From assembly GCF_040958095.1 (NCBI RefSeq), contig NC_091193.1, forward strand, positions 21,647,047 through 21,711,046: 64,000 bases of DNA, given 5' to 3'. Source of the stretch: Procambarus clarkii (lineage: Eukaryota; Arthropoda; Malacostraca; Decapoda; Cambaridae). The stretch's first letter is position 1. Each line of letters opens with the position of its first letter. Positions 12,701-23,900 of the stretch are shown in pieces. Position numbers and translations under genes: made by a program. The notes under the pieces were generated by a model. It did no database searches. It worked only from the letters and a program-made list of their open reading frames with translations, and was not told where the DNA came from.

Positions 12701-13006
12701 CCATTGCATTATATTTACTCGACAAAGATGCATTAGAAGTCATGTAGGGTGTGAACTACTTAAGGCCAACTGTAATTGTATTTTCTACAGATCAACTTTG
12801 TGGTACAAGCCAGTTTGTGTTTGGTGTTGATGGTGACGTTTGCGTTGCTGCGTCTTGACATGCGTCGCCAGCCTGCAGCCACCCACGGCCCTCCCCTCTC
12901 TGCCCACACCACCCAGGACACCATCTACAGCGTGCAGGAGTCTCAGGTGAACAAGGACAAGGACCAAGAAACCCCTGAGGACACAGTCCATGCTCATGTA
13001 ATGTAG
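5800..13006 (+). CDS. SLC46-family major facilitator transporter (proton-coupled folate transporter-like)
   Basis: Coding exons: 5800-5823, 10582-10731, 11080-11250, 11552-12628 and 12791-13006, all phase 0 with GT-AG junctions, giving 545 aa. The N-terminus is short and acidic with a 'PLLGP' motif. First transmembrane segment is near residue 66 ('VTLEPMLFLKMI'). A loop follows with 'RVCRINLNFTQEECANM': NxT glycosylation sites and the conserved SLC46 loop cysteine. MFS motif A 'GSLSDIHGRRPPML' is at about 145-158. Later helices include 'DACWYLGGPLGRLMGGW'; the acidic tail ends VHAHVM. SLC46 proteins are 12-helix plasma-membrane or lysosomal carriers for folate, muropeptides or related anions; the substrate here cannot be read from sequence. 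The small first exon is joined on phase and donor quality (AAT|GTAAGT); an alternative start is the ATG at 10612. The family call is firm, the exact paralogue is not. Confidence 0.85.
6092..6420. other. Intron 1 low-complexity TG-rich stretch
   Basis: A 'gtctcctgagactgatggatgcct' block (also at about 5085) is followed by TG-rich simple sequence. No coding signal is seen here. Confidence 0.4.
6838..7120. repeat. Degraded MITE-like sequence in intron 1
   Basis: Inverted blocks 'cgttcctaggcctaat' and 'ataggcctaggaatattt' surround the centre. The right end 'aggaggacgggttgcaa' matches the terminus of the family seen at 1073-1432 and 57640-57905. Probably an old non-autonomous element. The assignment is tentative. 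Confidence 0.4.
7205..7300 (+). repeat. Dispersed repeat 'GATTCAGCTACT..GTGAGCCCGT', copy 1
   Basis: A 'tagattcagctactcgggat' block is followed by 'gtagcacgggctatggtgag'. The same pair of blocks, in the same order, occurs at 14413-14480 and 43636-43702. Likely a SINE body. At 7385-7470 lies 'actatatagttgtggtgact..tgatagttccc', resembling another SINE tail. Confidence 0.6.
8618..8785 (+). mobile_element. CR1-type LINE 3' tail (5'-truncated)
   Basis: 'GNALGSDVVEADSIHSF'-type coding and the tail 'gaggcgggaccaaagagcca' are the plus-strand counterpart of the LINE at 3527-4172. Only about 170 bp remain, lying in intron 1 of the transporter gene. Nothing recognisable is seen in 8790-9640. Confidence 0.7.
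9643..9726. repeat. (CA)n microsatellite
   Basis: An uninterrupted dinucleotide run of about 84 bp. Confidence 0.97.
9731..9804. repeat. Two adjacent perfect hairpins
   Basis: Hairpin 1 has 16-bp arms, 'tattgttcacacaact' / 'agttgtgtgaacaata' (9731-9746 and 9751-9766, loop gcat). Hairpin 2 has 12-bp arms, 'tactcactgtgc' / 'gcacagtgagta' (9776-9787 and 9793-9804). They start 4 bp after the CA array. The remainder of intron 1 to 10581 is featureless. Confidence 0.85.
10955..11014. repeat. 20-bp tandem repeat, 3 copies
   Basis: 'gatagttaaataactcaaac' repeated three times in the intron just before the 11080 exon. Confidence 0.9.
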
Positions 13007-13265
13007 CTGGAGTGTCCATGGTACGTACAGGGAGGGTCTGGCCACCACTGCTCACGCCTCAGTCTCACTCTTCACACCCTCAACCTCTATATATATATTT
13101 TTTTATATCAAAATTTGTATAAAAAATAAATACGCAAAAAATGTATGACTGATCAACCCCCTCCCAACCCCTGTACCCAAATGGATCCATGAGTGTCGTC
13201 GGGGGTTGATCAGTCGAGGAGCTTAGTTAATAGGCACCATTACTGACCAATCCTTATAGACGATC
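13007..13265 (+). other. 3' UTR and flank of the SLC46-type gene
   Basis: A candidate AATAAA polyadenylation signal lies at 13125-13130, about 120 bp after the stop codon. Another AATAAA is at 14337-14342. The true cleavage site is not determinable from sequence alone. Confidence 0.45.
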
Positions 13266-13350
13266 ATTGGTGCGGTGGTCACGGTACTGTGTATGTTCAG
13301 GGGTGATCCTGAACGGCATGGGTTCGAGTCCTGGCCGGGTCAATTAGAGT
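13266..13350 (+). repeat. tRNA-derived SINE (second family)
   Basis: 'ggtgcggtggtcacggtact' is followed by a B-box, 'gggttcgagtcctggccggg'. The sequence resembles a tRNA 3' half but has no full cloverleaf or discriminator/CCA context, so I treat it as a SINE. Confidence 0.55.
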
Positions 13351-13415
13351 TCTTAGTGATCTGTTGCTTGTGTGTTCCTGCAGCTTTCTCACTATAGAAA
13401 GCCGCACTCGCACAC

Positions 13416-13548
<133 letters not shown>

Positions 13549-13559
13549 GTGTGTGTGTG

Positions 13560-13905
13560 TACAAGTTGTCTGACAAGCCGAATTTTCCAGAAATATTATC
13601 TTGTTAAAAGTTTATATTTTTCATGGCATAATTAAGCTCTTTTGATTACATTATATATGGTTTTATTTGTTTAAATTTGAGTAAAAACTAAAAGAAATTT
13701 GATCAAATCTAATTATTACCTACCTAACATTCAGTACAGTAATTCACGTTCTTAATATTATATAATAATATTAATTGGAATAAACCAATTTGGAAAGAAA
13801 CGTTTGAAAATATTGAAAATCAGTCTCGCTTGTTAGGCAATTCGGGTCTTGCATACTAGGCAGAATAATACAGTTCCAGCTGTTAGGTATGATATCTACA
13901 GTATA
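13560..13905. mobile_element. Old relic of the palindromic MITE
   Basis: The right part 'cttgttaggcaattcgggtc' plus 'gcatactaggcagaa..ctgttaggtatgatat' matches, with many substitutions, the right end of copies A and B. The left part 'gacaagccgaattttccaga' matches their left arm. The TTAGG core is reduced to 'ctacctaac'. It also lies beside a (TA)n array. Confidence 0.55.
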
Positions 13906-14412
13906 TATAAACACGTTTGTGTGAAGTATTTGTTTCCATAAGTATTAAGTGTAAATACATCAGAAAGGTCATGATCTCTATGTAACAGTTCTGCGTGATG
14001 ACCATTTAAAGACAATATATATATTTTAGCATATATACAGTTTCTTATGCAATTATATTACTGCATTTATACATTATACTATAGTAGTGTGTTATATTTG
14101 TTTCCTGTGTGACATACATAATCAAGGTACAGGAGCATGATCAAGACCTATATGTTGACAAATGTACACCCGAAAAATACAGGGTCTATTATTAATAATT
14201 TTGTGAAAGTGTTATGTGTATAATGTATGGTATAGATATTACAAAAGGTTATTTCTATTGTACTGCAACAATTTGAAAATTTTCTGTATTAATGTTTACA
14301 TTTTGTAATGTTATGTATATGTATATTTTGAATACCAATAAATCAAAAAGTTAATCATTAAAAGACACTTTTGTCCTCTTAATTAAAGAAATCAATTCAA
14401 TTCATCTTGGAT

Positions 14413-14790
14413 GTTGTTTTAGATTCAGCTACTCTGAACAAAATGTCCACGTAGCATAGGCTATAGTGAGCCCGTAGCCATCTTTGATATATTTTCACAC
14501 GTTAGCCTGTGATAATAGCATTCTCTACACACCCGGACCTGTCTTACCAGGGCTCGTCTTGAAGCCTAACATTGTCAGGTGTTTGAGTGCATAGTATATA
14601 ATGTTAGCAATGTGTTAGTCGTATCTCTTCCCAGAGATATGACATATAAGTAACCTACAGATCCACGCATAGAAAATGTGATTGTCCATCGTGTGTGTCT
14701 ATGATTTATAACTACGTTATTTTGTCCGTCGGGGGGAGTTTGACGTCAATATGTGATGTATTATTTAAGAGGACGAGTTGCACCTCCACC
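14413..14790 (+). repeat. Dispersed repeats: 'GATTCAGCTACT' copy 2 and a MITE end
   Basis: The 'ttagattcagctactctgaa..gtagcataggctatagtgag' block repeats that at 7205. Near 14735-14785, 'gacgtcaatatgtgatg..ttaagaggacgagttgc' resembles the end of the family at 57640-57905. Nothing coding is seen between 13905 and 14860. Confidence 0.5.
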
Positions 14791-14861
14791 CCCGACATGG
14801 TTAAGGCGACGTGAGCGCCTAAAGTGAGTGTAGACTCATTTGTCATGTTTTCGTACATGTT

Positions 14862-14984
14862 TGTGTCAGTCTACCAGAGCAAAACAATAGCAAGAGAACG
14901 TGGGTGGTGCCTCCCGCGGTCCGTCAGTACACGAGTGACTGCCTTGCTACAAGCACGCTGCTGCTGCTTCTCGTGGCTGCTCTA
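14862..14984 (+). other. Possible 5' non-coding exon of the NADSYN1-like gene
   Basis: An initiator-like TCAGTCT (about 14868) precedes a CTG-rich stretch ending in a good donor, 'tcta|gtaagt' (14985). The first coding exon of the next gene opens with an acceptor at 17960 and 21 non-coding bases, so an upstream non-coding exon must exist. This is the best candidate I see, but it is tentative. Confidence 0.3.
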
Positions 14985-15239
14985 GTAAGTTAAGTCTTCA
15001 GTTTACTCTCAGAGTGAAGGATTTCAATATTCTGAAATTCACTATTCATAGATTTTTTGCTTCTTGCCTTACCTCAAGGTAAGGTAAGGTAACCAGGCAA
15101 CATTTTCCTCGCCAGCAACGCATATAGCTGCTACGTAAGAGTGTTGGCCAAAATTATACTATGGAGTATCATACGAAATTTAACTTGAGGGAGAAGCTTA
15201 GTGATAGTGGAGAATAAGAATATACTGACTTTTACAATC

Positions 15240-15500
15240 AAGTTGGTACAGTGATAGCATTCCTTGCATTAAATCCCCCCCCCACCCCCACCAGAGTCGA
15301 CCTACTGACCCTCCCCTGGATGCAATGATGCAGCCCCACATCTCTCGGGTACCTATTTACTGCCAGGTGAACAGAGGCATTAATTGAGTTAAAAACAAAA
15401 AAGTGCCCAACCATTTCTGTCCCACCCGGGAATCGCACCAGATTGTCAGTCAAGAAGGACAACTGCGCTGCGAGAACACAGTTAACCTCATCCCGGGTGT
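15240..15500 (-). repeat. tRNA-derived SINE, reverse orientation
   Basis: Blocks 'cgggtacctatttactgcca' and 'gtgaacagaggcatt', then 'cccgggaatcgcacc' (a reversed B-box region), match a very common decapod repeat as I remember it. A fragment of the same type starts this window. Confidence 0.6.
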
Positions 15501-16239
15501 GTAATTCTCGTACATATAAATATAGACAGAAATATTCGCATAATTCTATATTTTATTTAGATAAAGACATGAGACATTATATAACTTGTGGTAATAATGT
15601 CACTATGGTTGAGTTCTGGGAGTGGTCCGGCTTTGTCCGCCACCAGTGTCACCTTAATACAAAATAATCTACGCTGATTGTTGGATAAAGAAACCAAGTG
15701 ATTGCCATGACTCGTGTTATTGTCCCTCTGAGATACAGTGTGGGGGATACGTGTCCAGAGGACCCCTTGCACACCTGTATATCTCACACAGGCACGGAGG
15801 CCAGAGGCCGCTCAAGGAAGGGGGTCCAATGGGAGGCCCAGGGCGGCCCACGGGGGGTCCAATGGGGTCTCCCTCCCCCATGGGGGAGATAAGTGATCAG
15901 GTTGTGAGCTAACTAGAGATCATATCATCGGTAAGTCATGGCGACCTTCTTTTACATTTACTAAGCATTTTATGAGGCCCAAAGCGCTCTTAGATCGTCT
16001 GTAAAATAATAACTTTGGGTCAAGAAGTTTCGAAGCTCGATAATTGTTTAATAGACAGACTATAAGCCGCCATGATGAAGGAAAGATGTACATGTTTCGT
16101 AAGTGGCCACATAAACGCTTGATGACTCCTGGACCTGGAAAACAGTCCTCGGGATGTAGGTCCAACTAGTGATAATATCCTGGACATCTGACTTCAAGGA
16201 AAATAAAGTGATTATTTAGCTGTATACTTTCCTGGGGCA

Positions 16240-16620
16240 GATGGTGCGCCGCCATCTGGACGACAGAGTCCAAGCATAGAGACCTCCAGCACCTCTAACA
16301 GAACATGTAACTACACTGGAGATGGAACACAGAGCGACAAAATCATCCCAGAACTAAGCCATACCAGGAGCGGCTGAGGGCCTCAGAACTAACACCACAT
16401 CAAACCAGACAAGACAAGGCTGATCTCATAAGAGACCCTTAAAATACTATTGTAATTAGAAAACGTTAATCCAGAAAATCTACTTTAAAAGAAACACCGT
16501 AACTCATTCACCTGACAGCAGCTTCAAGCTCAACACACAAATGAAGAACAAATTCTATTCAAAAGATAATAAATCGACGGAACACTTACCCACCCCAAGC
16601 TGTAGAGTTATGGCGGTGTT
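16240..16620 (+). mobile_element. Degenerate CR1-type LINE C-terminal relic
   Basis: 'ATKIIPELSHTRSG' and, in another frame, 'YQERLRA'-like sequence plus 'SFKLNTQMKN' correspond to the thumb/C-terminal block of CR1 reverse transcriptases. Multiple frame changes and stops make it an old relic. Nothing recognisable is seen in 15500-16240 or 16620-17255. Confidence 0.5.
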
Positions 16621-17256
16621 ATAATTATCTCCTGATCACTGGGTTGGTGTTAGGATTAAGGCCCATCAACCTGTGGAATTTCTTATGATTCAGTTATTAT
16701 ATTTGATCCTTAACTGAGCCATAACTTATAATTTTCTAAGTTTAGAAAAACCTCATGACAGACATCCGCCCTGGCATGCCTGGTGGGCATGACAGGTGAG
16801 CATATACGCATTTTATACAAAGACTAGACCCTCATTTTCCTCCGTATCAGGTACCTAGATTGTTTACATGCTTATGTTACAAACACACAAGTTCCTGTAC
16901 TTTAAACTGTTTGCTGTATGGCTGATCACGTCGACATGGTTGGGGTAACCAACCACGTGTCCTCCACGTGGAGCCATCATGGTCACAGTTGACTAGTATA
17001 GTGTTAGTGTATAGTAATACAATTGAATATTAGAATGTTGACAGTGTATCTTTATATTGTGTTTTAGTAACTTCTTTTGCTTGATAGTTAAGATTGTACT
17101 TTCATTTCTTATCACTACAGAAGAGTAAGATTGTGATAGAATGTGTATTCTACAGAAAACCCCTTTAGCATATACAATTGCTGCCGAGCTTCATATAATA
17201 TAAACATATTCTTCAGTTCATAATTTAATTTTAATTTTGCCCTGAAGGGCGAGTTT

Positions 17257-17409
17257 ATTGGGCAGTGCCACTCATCCTGTGAGTGGACACACCGCCATAG
17301 TGACAGTATTGGGCAGCGCCACTCATCCTGTGAGTGGACACACCACCATAGTGACAGTATTGGGCAGCGCCACTCATCCTGTGAGTGGACACACAGCCAT
17401 AGCAGCATG
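17257..17409. repeat. 51-bp minisatellite, 3 copies
   Basis: Units starting 'gggcagcgccactcatcctg' begin at 17260, 17311 and 17362, nearly identical. It lies upstream of the NADSYN1-like coding start. Confidence 0.9.
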
Positions 17410-17981
17410 TACAACACTCCCCAATAGGAAGAAAACCCGCTGGGTTGTTCATCCTGTCACTTATACCCAAACGCAAATGGGACTTGCTTAACCGTCTCAA
17501 GTGAACAGTTTCTCAAACTAGGAGATTAACATCTGTCAACTCTTAAAATCTTACGTTATCTTGCGGTTGTAAAATGGGGGAATCTCTTAAGAACAGTATC
17601 TATATTTGACAATTAGTATTTTCCTAACTCAGACAATATGGGGCTTAATTCTACACATATTTCTAATGTCTCTTAGGTGTTCACTCTCTCTCAGATAGTG
17701 GTCAAGGCGGTGTCCATCACTCTCACTGCAGTTAATATATATCCAAGTCCTCGTCAGGCTGGACCACAAGGCTCATTATTTAATTTCATATTAATAATGT
17801 ATCACACGGTCAGGAGAACTGGGATTCTTTTGCGGGAAACTCATAAAGGGCCACGAGCCTAAATCATCGCATCATAAGATAATGTTATGAAGGTAACACA
17901 ATGGCTTACTGTCGTTGTTTAAGACTACGACTATGTACCCTCACCACTGTGTCCTTGCAGGTGGGTGAGAGGAGCGGGAAA

Positions 17982-20900
17982 ATGAGACGTGTGGCCACCG
18001 TGGCCACCTGCACCCTTAATCAGTGGGCCATGGACTTCCAGGGCAACATGGAGCGAATCATTGAGTCGGTGGAGCGGGCCAGGGCAGCAGGGGCCAGGTA
18101 CAGATGCGGGCCAGAGCTGGACGTCACGTAAGTTAATATATATATATCGCTTATTGTGTTCCATGCGAAGACGTCTCCTAGGGGGCCGTAGTCGGTGAAA
18201 TAAAGCAGGATCCTTCTCACCTTTCACCTTGTTTATCTCTGAAACAACTTACTTAACGTGATATACTTTTTATTTAAATTTTCGGAAACTGCTGATAATG
18301 TTCCAGTTTCTTATCTTGCAAGTTTTCATAAAAAAAATCAATATTATCCCATTACTTGGTACACTGGTCACGGCGTGAAAATTATCAAATACACCGTCCA
18401 CAGGGGGTACAGCACCAGTTCATGACCCACCGTCCACAGGGGGTACAGCACCAGTTCATGACCCACCGTCCACAGGGGGTACAGCATCAGTACATGACTC
18501 ACCGTCCACAGGGGGTACAGCACCAGTTCATGACCCACCGTCCACAGGGGGTACAGCACCAGTACATGACCTACCGTCCACAGGGGGTATAGCACCAGTT
18601 CATGACCCACCGTCCACAGGGGGTACAGCACCAGTACTTGACCCACCGTCCACAGGGGGTACAGCACCAGTACATGACCCACCGTCCACAGGGGGTACAG
18701 CACCAGTACATGACCCACCGTCCACAGGGGGTACAGCACCAGTTCATGACTCACCGTCCACAGGGGTACAGCACCAGTACTTGACCCACCGTCCACAGGG
18801 GGTACAGCACCAGTACTTGACCCACCGTCCACAGGGGGTACAGCACCAGTTCATGACTCACCGTCCACAGGGGGTACAGCACCAGTTCATGACCCACCGT
18901 CCACAGGGGGTACAGCACCAGTACTTGACCCACCGTCCACAGGGGGTACAGCACCAGTTCATGACTCACCGTCCACAGGGGGTACAGCACCAGTTCATGA
19001 CCCACCGTCCACATGGGGTACAGCACCAGTTCATGACCCACCGTCCACAGGGGGTACAGCACCAGTTCATGACCCACCGTCCACAGGGGGTACAGCACCA
19101 GTTCATGACCCACCGTCCACAGGGGGTACAGCAACAGTACATGACCCACCGTCCACAGGGGGTACAGCACCAGTACATGACCCACCGTCCACAGGGGGTA
19201 CAGCAACAGTACATGACCCACCGTCCACAGGGGGTACAGCAACAGTACTTGACCCACCGTCCACAGGGGGTACAGCACCAGTTCATGACCCACCGTCCAC
19301 AGGGGGTACAGCAACAGTACATGACCCACCGTCCACAGGGGGTACAGCACCAGTACATGACCCACCGTCCACAGGGGGTACAGCAACAGTACATGACCCA
19401 CCGTCCACAGGGGGTACAGCAACAGTTCATGACCCACCGTCCACAGGGGGTACAGCTGTGGGGACCACTACCACGAGAGCGACACGCTGCAGGGAGCGTG
19501 GGAGGTGGTGTCCCAGATAATGCAGCACCCGGCCTGCGCTGACATCATGATGGATATAGGCCTCCCAGTCTCCCACAAGAACGTCATCTACAACTGTAAA
19601 CTTGTCTTCTTCAACAAGTAAGTCAATATATTTCATATCAACAATATTCTGACAGCGGTTATCGTTGATCTCCGTCATTGTACGAGGGTCAACCCGTCCT
19701 CAGACCGAGCTCGTTAAAGCGGCGGCCGTCCTCACCACACGTGGCCAACAGCATCAGTGCCTTCTTGTTAGTTAATGAAAAAATAAACTAATTGGGTAGT
19801 GACTTATAGAACACTTGGATTTATAAAGGATTAGTAACTTAGTCGGGCTTGCTTGAGTGTTCTTCTTTAATGATATAAAGTCGTCATGACTGGTAAACAA
19901 AAAGTGAAGGTCTCATCCCAGCAAAGAAGTGTCAACATCACATTCTTATGGCGGGAAAACTTTAACCATACTATAGATATTTTAGCTGATTAAATTTTTG
20001 TCAGATTTAAGAGGTAATAATATTGTAATGTAAAAATCATGTATGCTTTCCTTAGGAGAATTCTGCTGATCCGGCCCAAGATGATCGTCGCTAACAACTT
20101 CAACATGGGGTCGAGGGAGGGCCGCTGGTTCACTCCCTGGCGCAAGGTAACACTAACGCCTCACACTACACTACGTCACATGAGTAGCCTAGCCTCCTTA
20201 GTCCTCTTTATCAAGGAAATACACTTGACACTTGACTTGAAAGCCTGGCCTGTCCTCAGGCCAGGCTCGTTAAAGCGGCGGCCGTCCCCCCCCCCCCCCC
20301 CCCCAAACACGCATTGTCAATTTTAACGTTTGTTTAACGTTTTAAAGTTGGTTTGTTTTCCATTAGTGAATAATAAAATTAGTTTATACAGTATAAGTTA
20401 TATGTATAGTTAGGCGAAGGTTAGATGGTTAAGTTCTATTGGCGATTATTTGCATTTGAAGTATTTGGGCGAACCATTTACAGTGTTGTGAATCGAACAA
20501 AAGTCGCAGCAAAACACTTGTTCAAGAAGTGTTCGAATGTCATCAGCGGTGAGTCGTGTGTAAACAGTTTTTTCCATTCATAAACAGGGGGTTTGGCGGG
20601 TGCATGGAATGGACTTTAGCCTTTGTTTGTGAGGACGGGCTGTTTAAAACTACATTTGATTTGTTCTCGAGCAGTGCTTCGCTCACTTTGTGTTAGAAGC
20701 ACTGCTGCAAATCCTTCACTCGTGTATTGACGTTTTACTTTGCTAATGGCTGTACTTTGCAGAGTAAAAATATAATAACAATAGTTGTTTTGGTTCTTGT
20801 TTTGTTGTTACTGTGTATTGTTATTACGTTAAAGTGACTGCACAAATAATGACTGCACAGGGAGGTCAAGTTAACATAACTTTCACTAACGATAAAACGG

Positions 20901-23900
20901 TTGTTTTCCTCAGAAAGAGCTACTGGAGCATTTTTTTCTTTTTGCAATTATTACTATTATAGAAGTTTGTAAACGTCCGAATTATGGTGATTTGTCAAGT
21001 AAACAGCATTATTCACAATGTCTGCCCTTAAGGCCTATTAATATTAATTCAAATCGTAAGCTCTCTCTATCCTATGTAAACCTGATCACAGGGTCATTGC
21101 ATAGTCATGAGCACTCCTCTTTTCTGGTGTTACACAATTTTTAAAGTAGTTTTGATACTGAAGGAACACTTTCTGATGACCAAATATTTTTTTAAATGGA
21201 CGGATATCCACTAGGGAGAATACACGGATGGCTTCCGTATTTTATATTACATCTAATTATATTAGATCTTGAAGAAAGTTCCTGTTTGTGCCAAAAGTGT
21301 TGAAATGTAAATATTGTCTAGCAATGCAGGTTTTATCGTCTTGTCCCACAATGGTTCACAGCTCCCTGCGCTATGTTCACGACTAAAATATACTTGCGCT
21401 TAGTGCCAAAACATTAATAAGCCTCCTATAGATGAGTGACCTTCAGCTCAACATCAAAACAAACTAGGAATCAGTAGTGATGTCAGGAGCTTTCCGATGT
21501 GGTCAGCGGTAAATTTAGCAGAGCCGTGGCGCCACAGGTGCGGGAGGTGGAGGAGCACCTGCTGCCTCCCTGTGTTACCAGCGTCGCCGGCCAGACCTCC
21601 GTGCTCTTCGGGGACGCTGTTATCGCCACCAGGGACACCACCATCGGCTACGAGATGTGTGTGGAGCTATGGAACCCGGAGAGGTAACTCCACTACCGTA
21701 TTTGTGTCAGTTCTTCAGATGGACTTACAAATAATTATGCTATTTGATTAATTCCTTGACCCGTGAGATATGATAATACATCACATGGAAGACAATAACC
21801 AACAGATGTAATTAATTAATGTAAGGAAACACAAAGATGAGAGTTTACTTAACAGATAATAAATATCGCCTCTAAGGGCTTCATCAAATCAAATAAAGAT
21901 TCGTCGTCGGATATTAAAGCCTATCTAATCTTGGCGTTTCTCTATTGTGTTCTTAGTACCTCCCCCATTACCATAAATAATTAATATTTCACCGAAATAT
22001 AGCAACAAAATTTGGAATGTAGCAAAGTATTATGATTTTCACTGGGTGACATGTGGGTCAGGTGAACAAGAAGAGCAAAGGGGTAGAAATAGCTTAAGCT
22101 ACTTTATCCCTTTGAGATGTATTTTCTTGTCTCAATAAACGTACTTGAATAAGAGCAAACTACGAGTGACTGACACGGCCGCCACGCCCCAACAGCCCGC
22201 ACGTGGCCATGTCCCTGGATGGCGTGGAGATTATCTGCAACGGGTCCGGGGCACTGCAGGAGCTGGGGGCCGCCGACGACACCTACAGCTGCGTCAGGCG
22301 CGCCACGGCCAAGACTGGCGGCTGCTACCTCTTCGCTAACCAGCGAGGCTGCGACGGTGAGTTGATTCCCCATTTAATTACCATAGTTGTGCATCGTTAA
22401 AGGGCCGCATTTATTGCTAAGTTACGTCAGGACTTTGCAGACTGCCAAAATTGTTTGGCAATCATATTTATAAATTTTCTCATAAACTTTTACATATCTG
22501 ATTTCATTTGCATATGCACGACCATGTACCTGTCATTACTGACACGACCATGTGTACCTTTCATTACTGACACGACTATGTGTACCTGTCATTACTGACA
22601 CGACCATCTGTACTTGCCAAGTTACACTGAGCAGGAGAAATTCGCCCTGTATGGCTATGTATAATGTAGCGTGCTCCCTGCCTCAGGCAGTTCGGGTTAC
22701 TTCGCGGGAGACGCGTATATCGGAATGAATGGCGAGATAGTCGGGTGCGCGGCGGGGTACAGCCTGGCGCAGGTGGAGGTGGTCACGGCCACGCTGGACC
22801 TAGAGACCGTCCGCCGCTACAGGAGCCTCTTCCGCAGCAGGTGCGAGCAAGCTGCCGCTAGCCCCACCTACCCCAGGGTCCAGGTACTGCCATGAATGCT
22901 CAGGTTCCAATGTAGTGTTGTCAGTGTTCAAAAATCAATTTGTGTAAACCGATAAGTGCATACATTCATATTTATGAAGAGTTGCAATCAGTATCATTAA
23001 TTACTAGCAGTCTGAACTATACAGACCTATTACACTGCAGGTAGACTTTTCCCTGTGCAGTGAAGTGGCATACCTGCCGTCCTGTGATCCGGTGGTGCCC
23101 TGGGTGCCCAGTGTGGCGCAGCAGGTGGTGGAGGGCCCTGCCTGCTGGCTTTGGGACTACCTGCGCAGGTCCGGAAGGAAGGGGCTCCTCCTATCTCTCG
23201 CTGGAGACGTAGACTCCTCGGCCACGGCGGCCATCGTCTCCTGCATGTGTCACAAGATTGTCGACGCCGTCGCTGCTGGGGATAAAGAGGTTAGCGATAG
23301 TTAATCTTGTATATTGTTTTATTTATTTATTTATTTATTCATTCAGCCAGCCAGTCAGTCAGTCTGCCAGCCTGCCTGTCTGTCTATCTGTCTGTCTTCA
23401 GGAAAGCTCTCAATGTAGACTTAGATGAGAGCCAGTGGGACCAAGTCACACTGCCAGTTAGATTTGGCGAAATAGGCATACAAAAGATAACTGAGGTAGA
23501 GCTTCCAGCATTATTATCCTCATGCACAGCAGCCAACGAATTAGTTGGGAAGATCCTAGCAGAGCGTATGAGAGACTCAGTGGGAACTCATGATCCTAAG
23601 TTGATTGCAGCAGCCAATCAATGGGAAACCATTGCACATCTTTTACTCTGACCACAAGCCCCTAAAGACCACAGACAGGCCCACTGGGATAGTCCCATAA
23701 AGGAAAAGATTGCCACAACAATGCTTGAAAATGCATCTGCTGGGAACAAAGGCCGCCTCCTAGCGGTAATAGCACCCCATGCCGGGGATTTTTTATTTGC
23801 TGTGCCCAATGCAGCCCTGGGAAAGGTAAGCTTGATTGTTCCTAGGGTCTGCTTACCTTTTTTTTATTGCCGCTCCTACCTGTTGTGCAAGTTTCATTGA

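Noticed and set aside
18394-19446. CRISPR array
   Set aside because: Units are contiguous with no spacers and the genome is eukaryotic.
18356-19542. Long open frames of about 150-250 codons on both strands encoding 12-residue repeats
   Set aside because: They are products of the 36-bp minisatellite. The unit length is a multiple of three, so frames stay open on both strands. There is no start or splice context, and the true coding use is only the last acceptor.
23307-23651. Extra NADSYN1-like exon at 23398-23650
   Set aside because: The sequence resembles a LINE domain and has no counterpart in NAD+ synthetases. Exon 7 joins 24106 in phase with family-like sequence.
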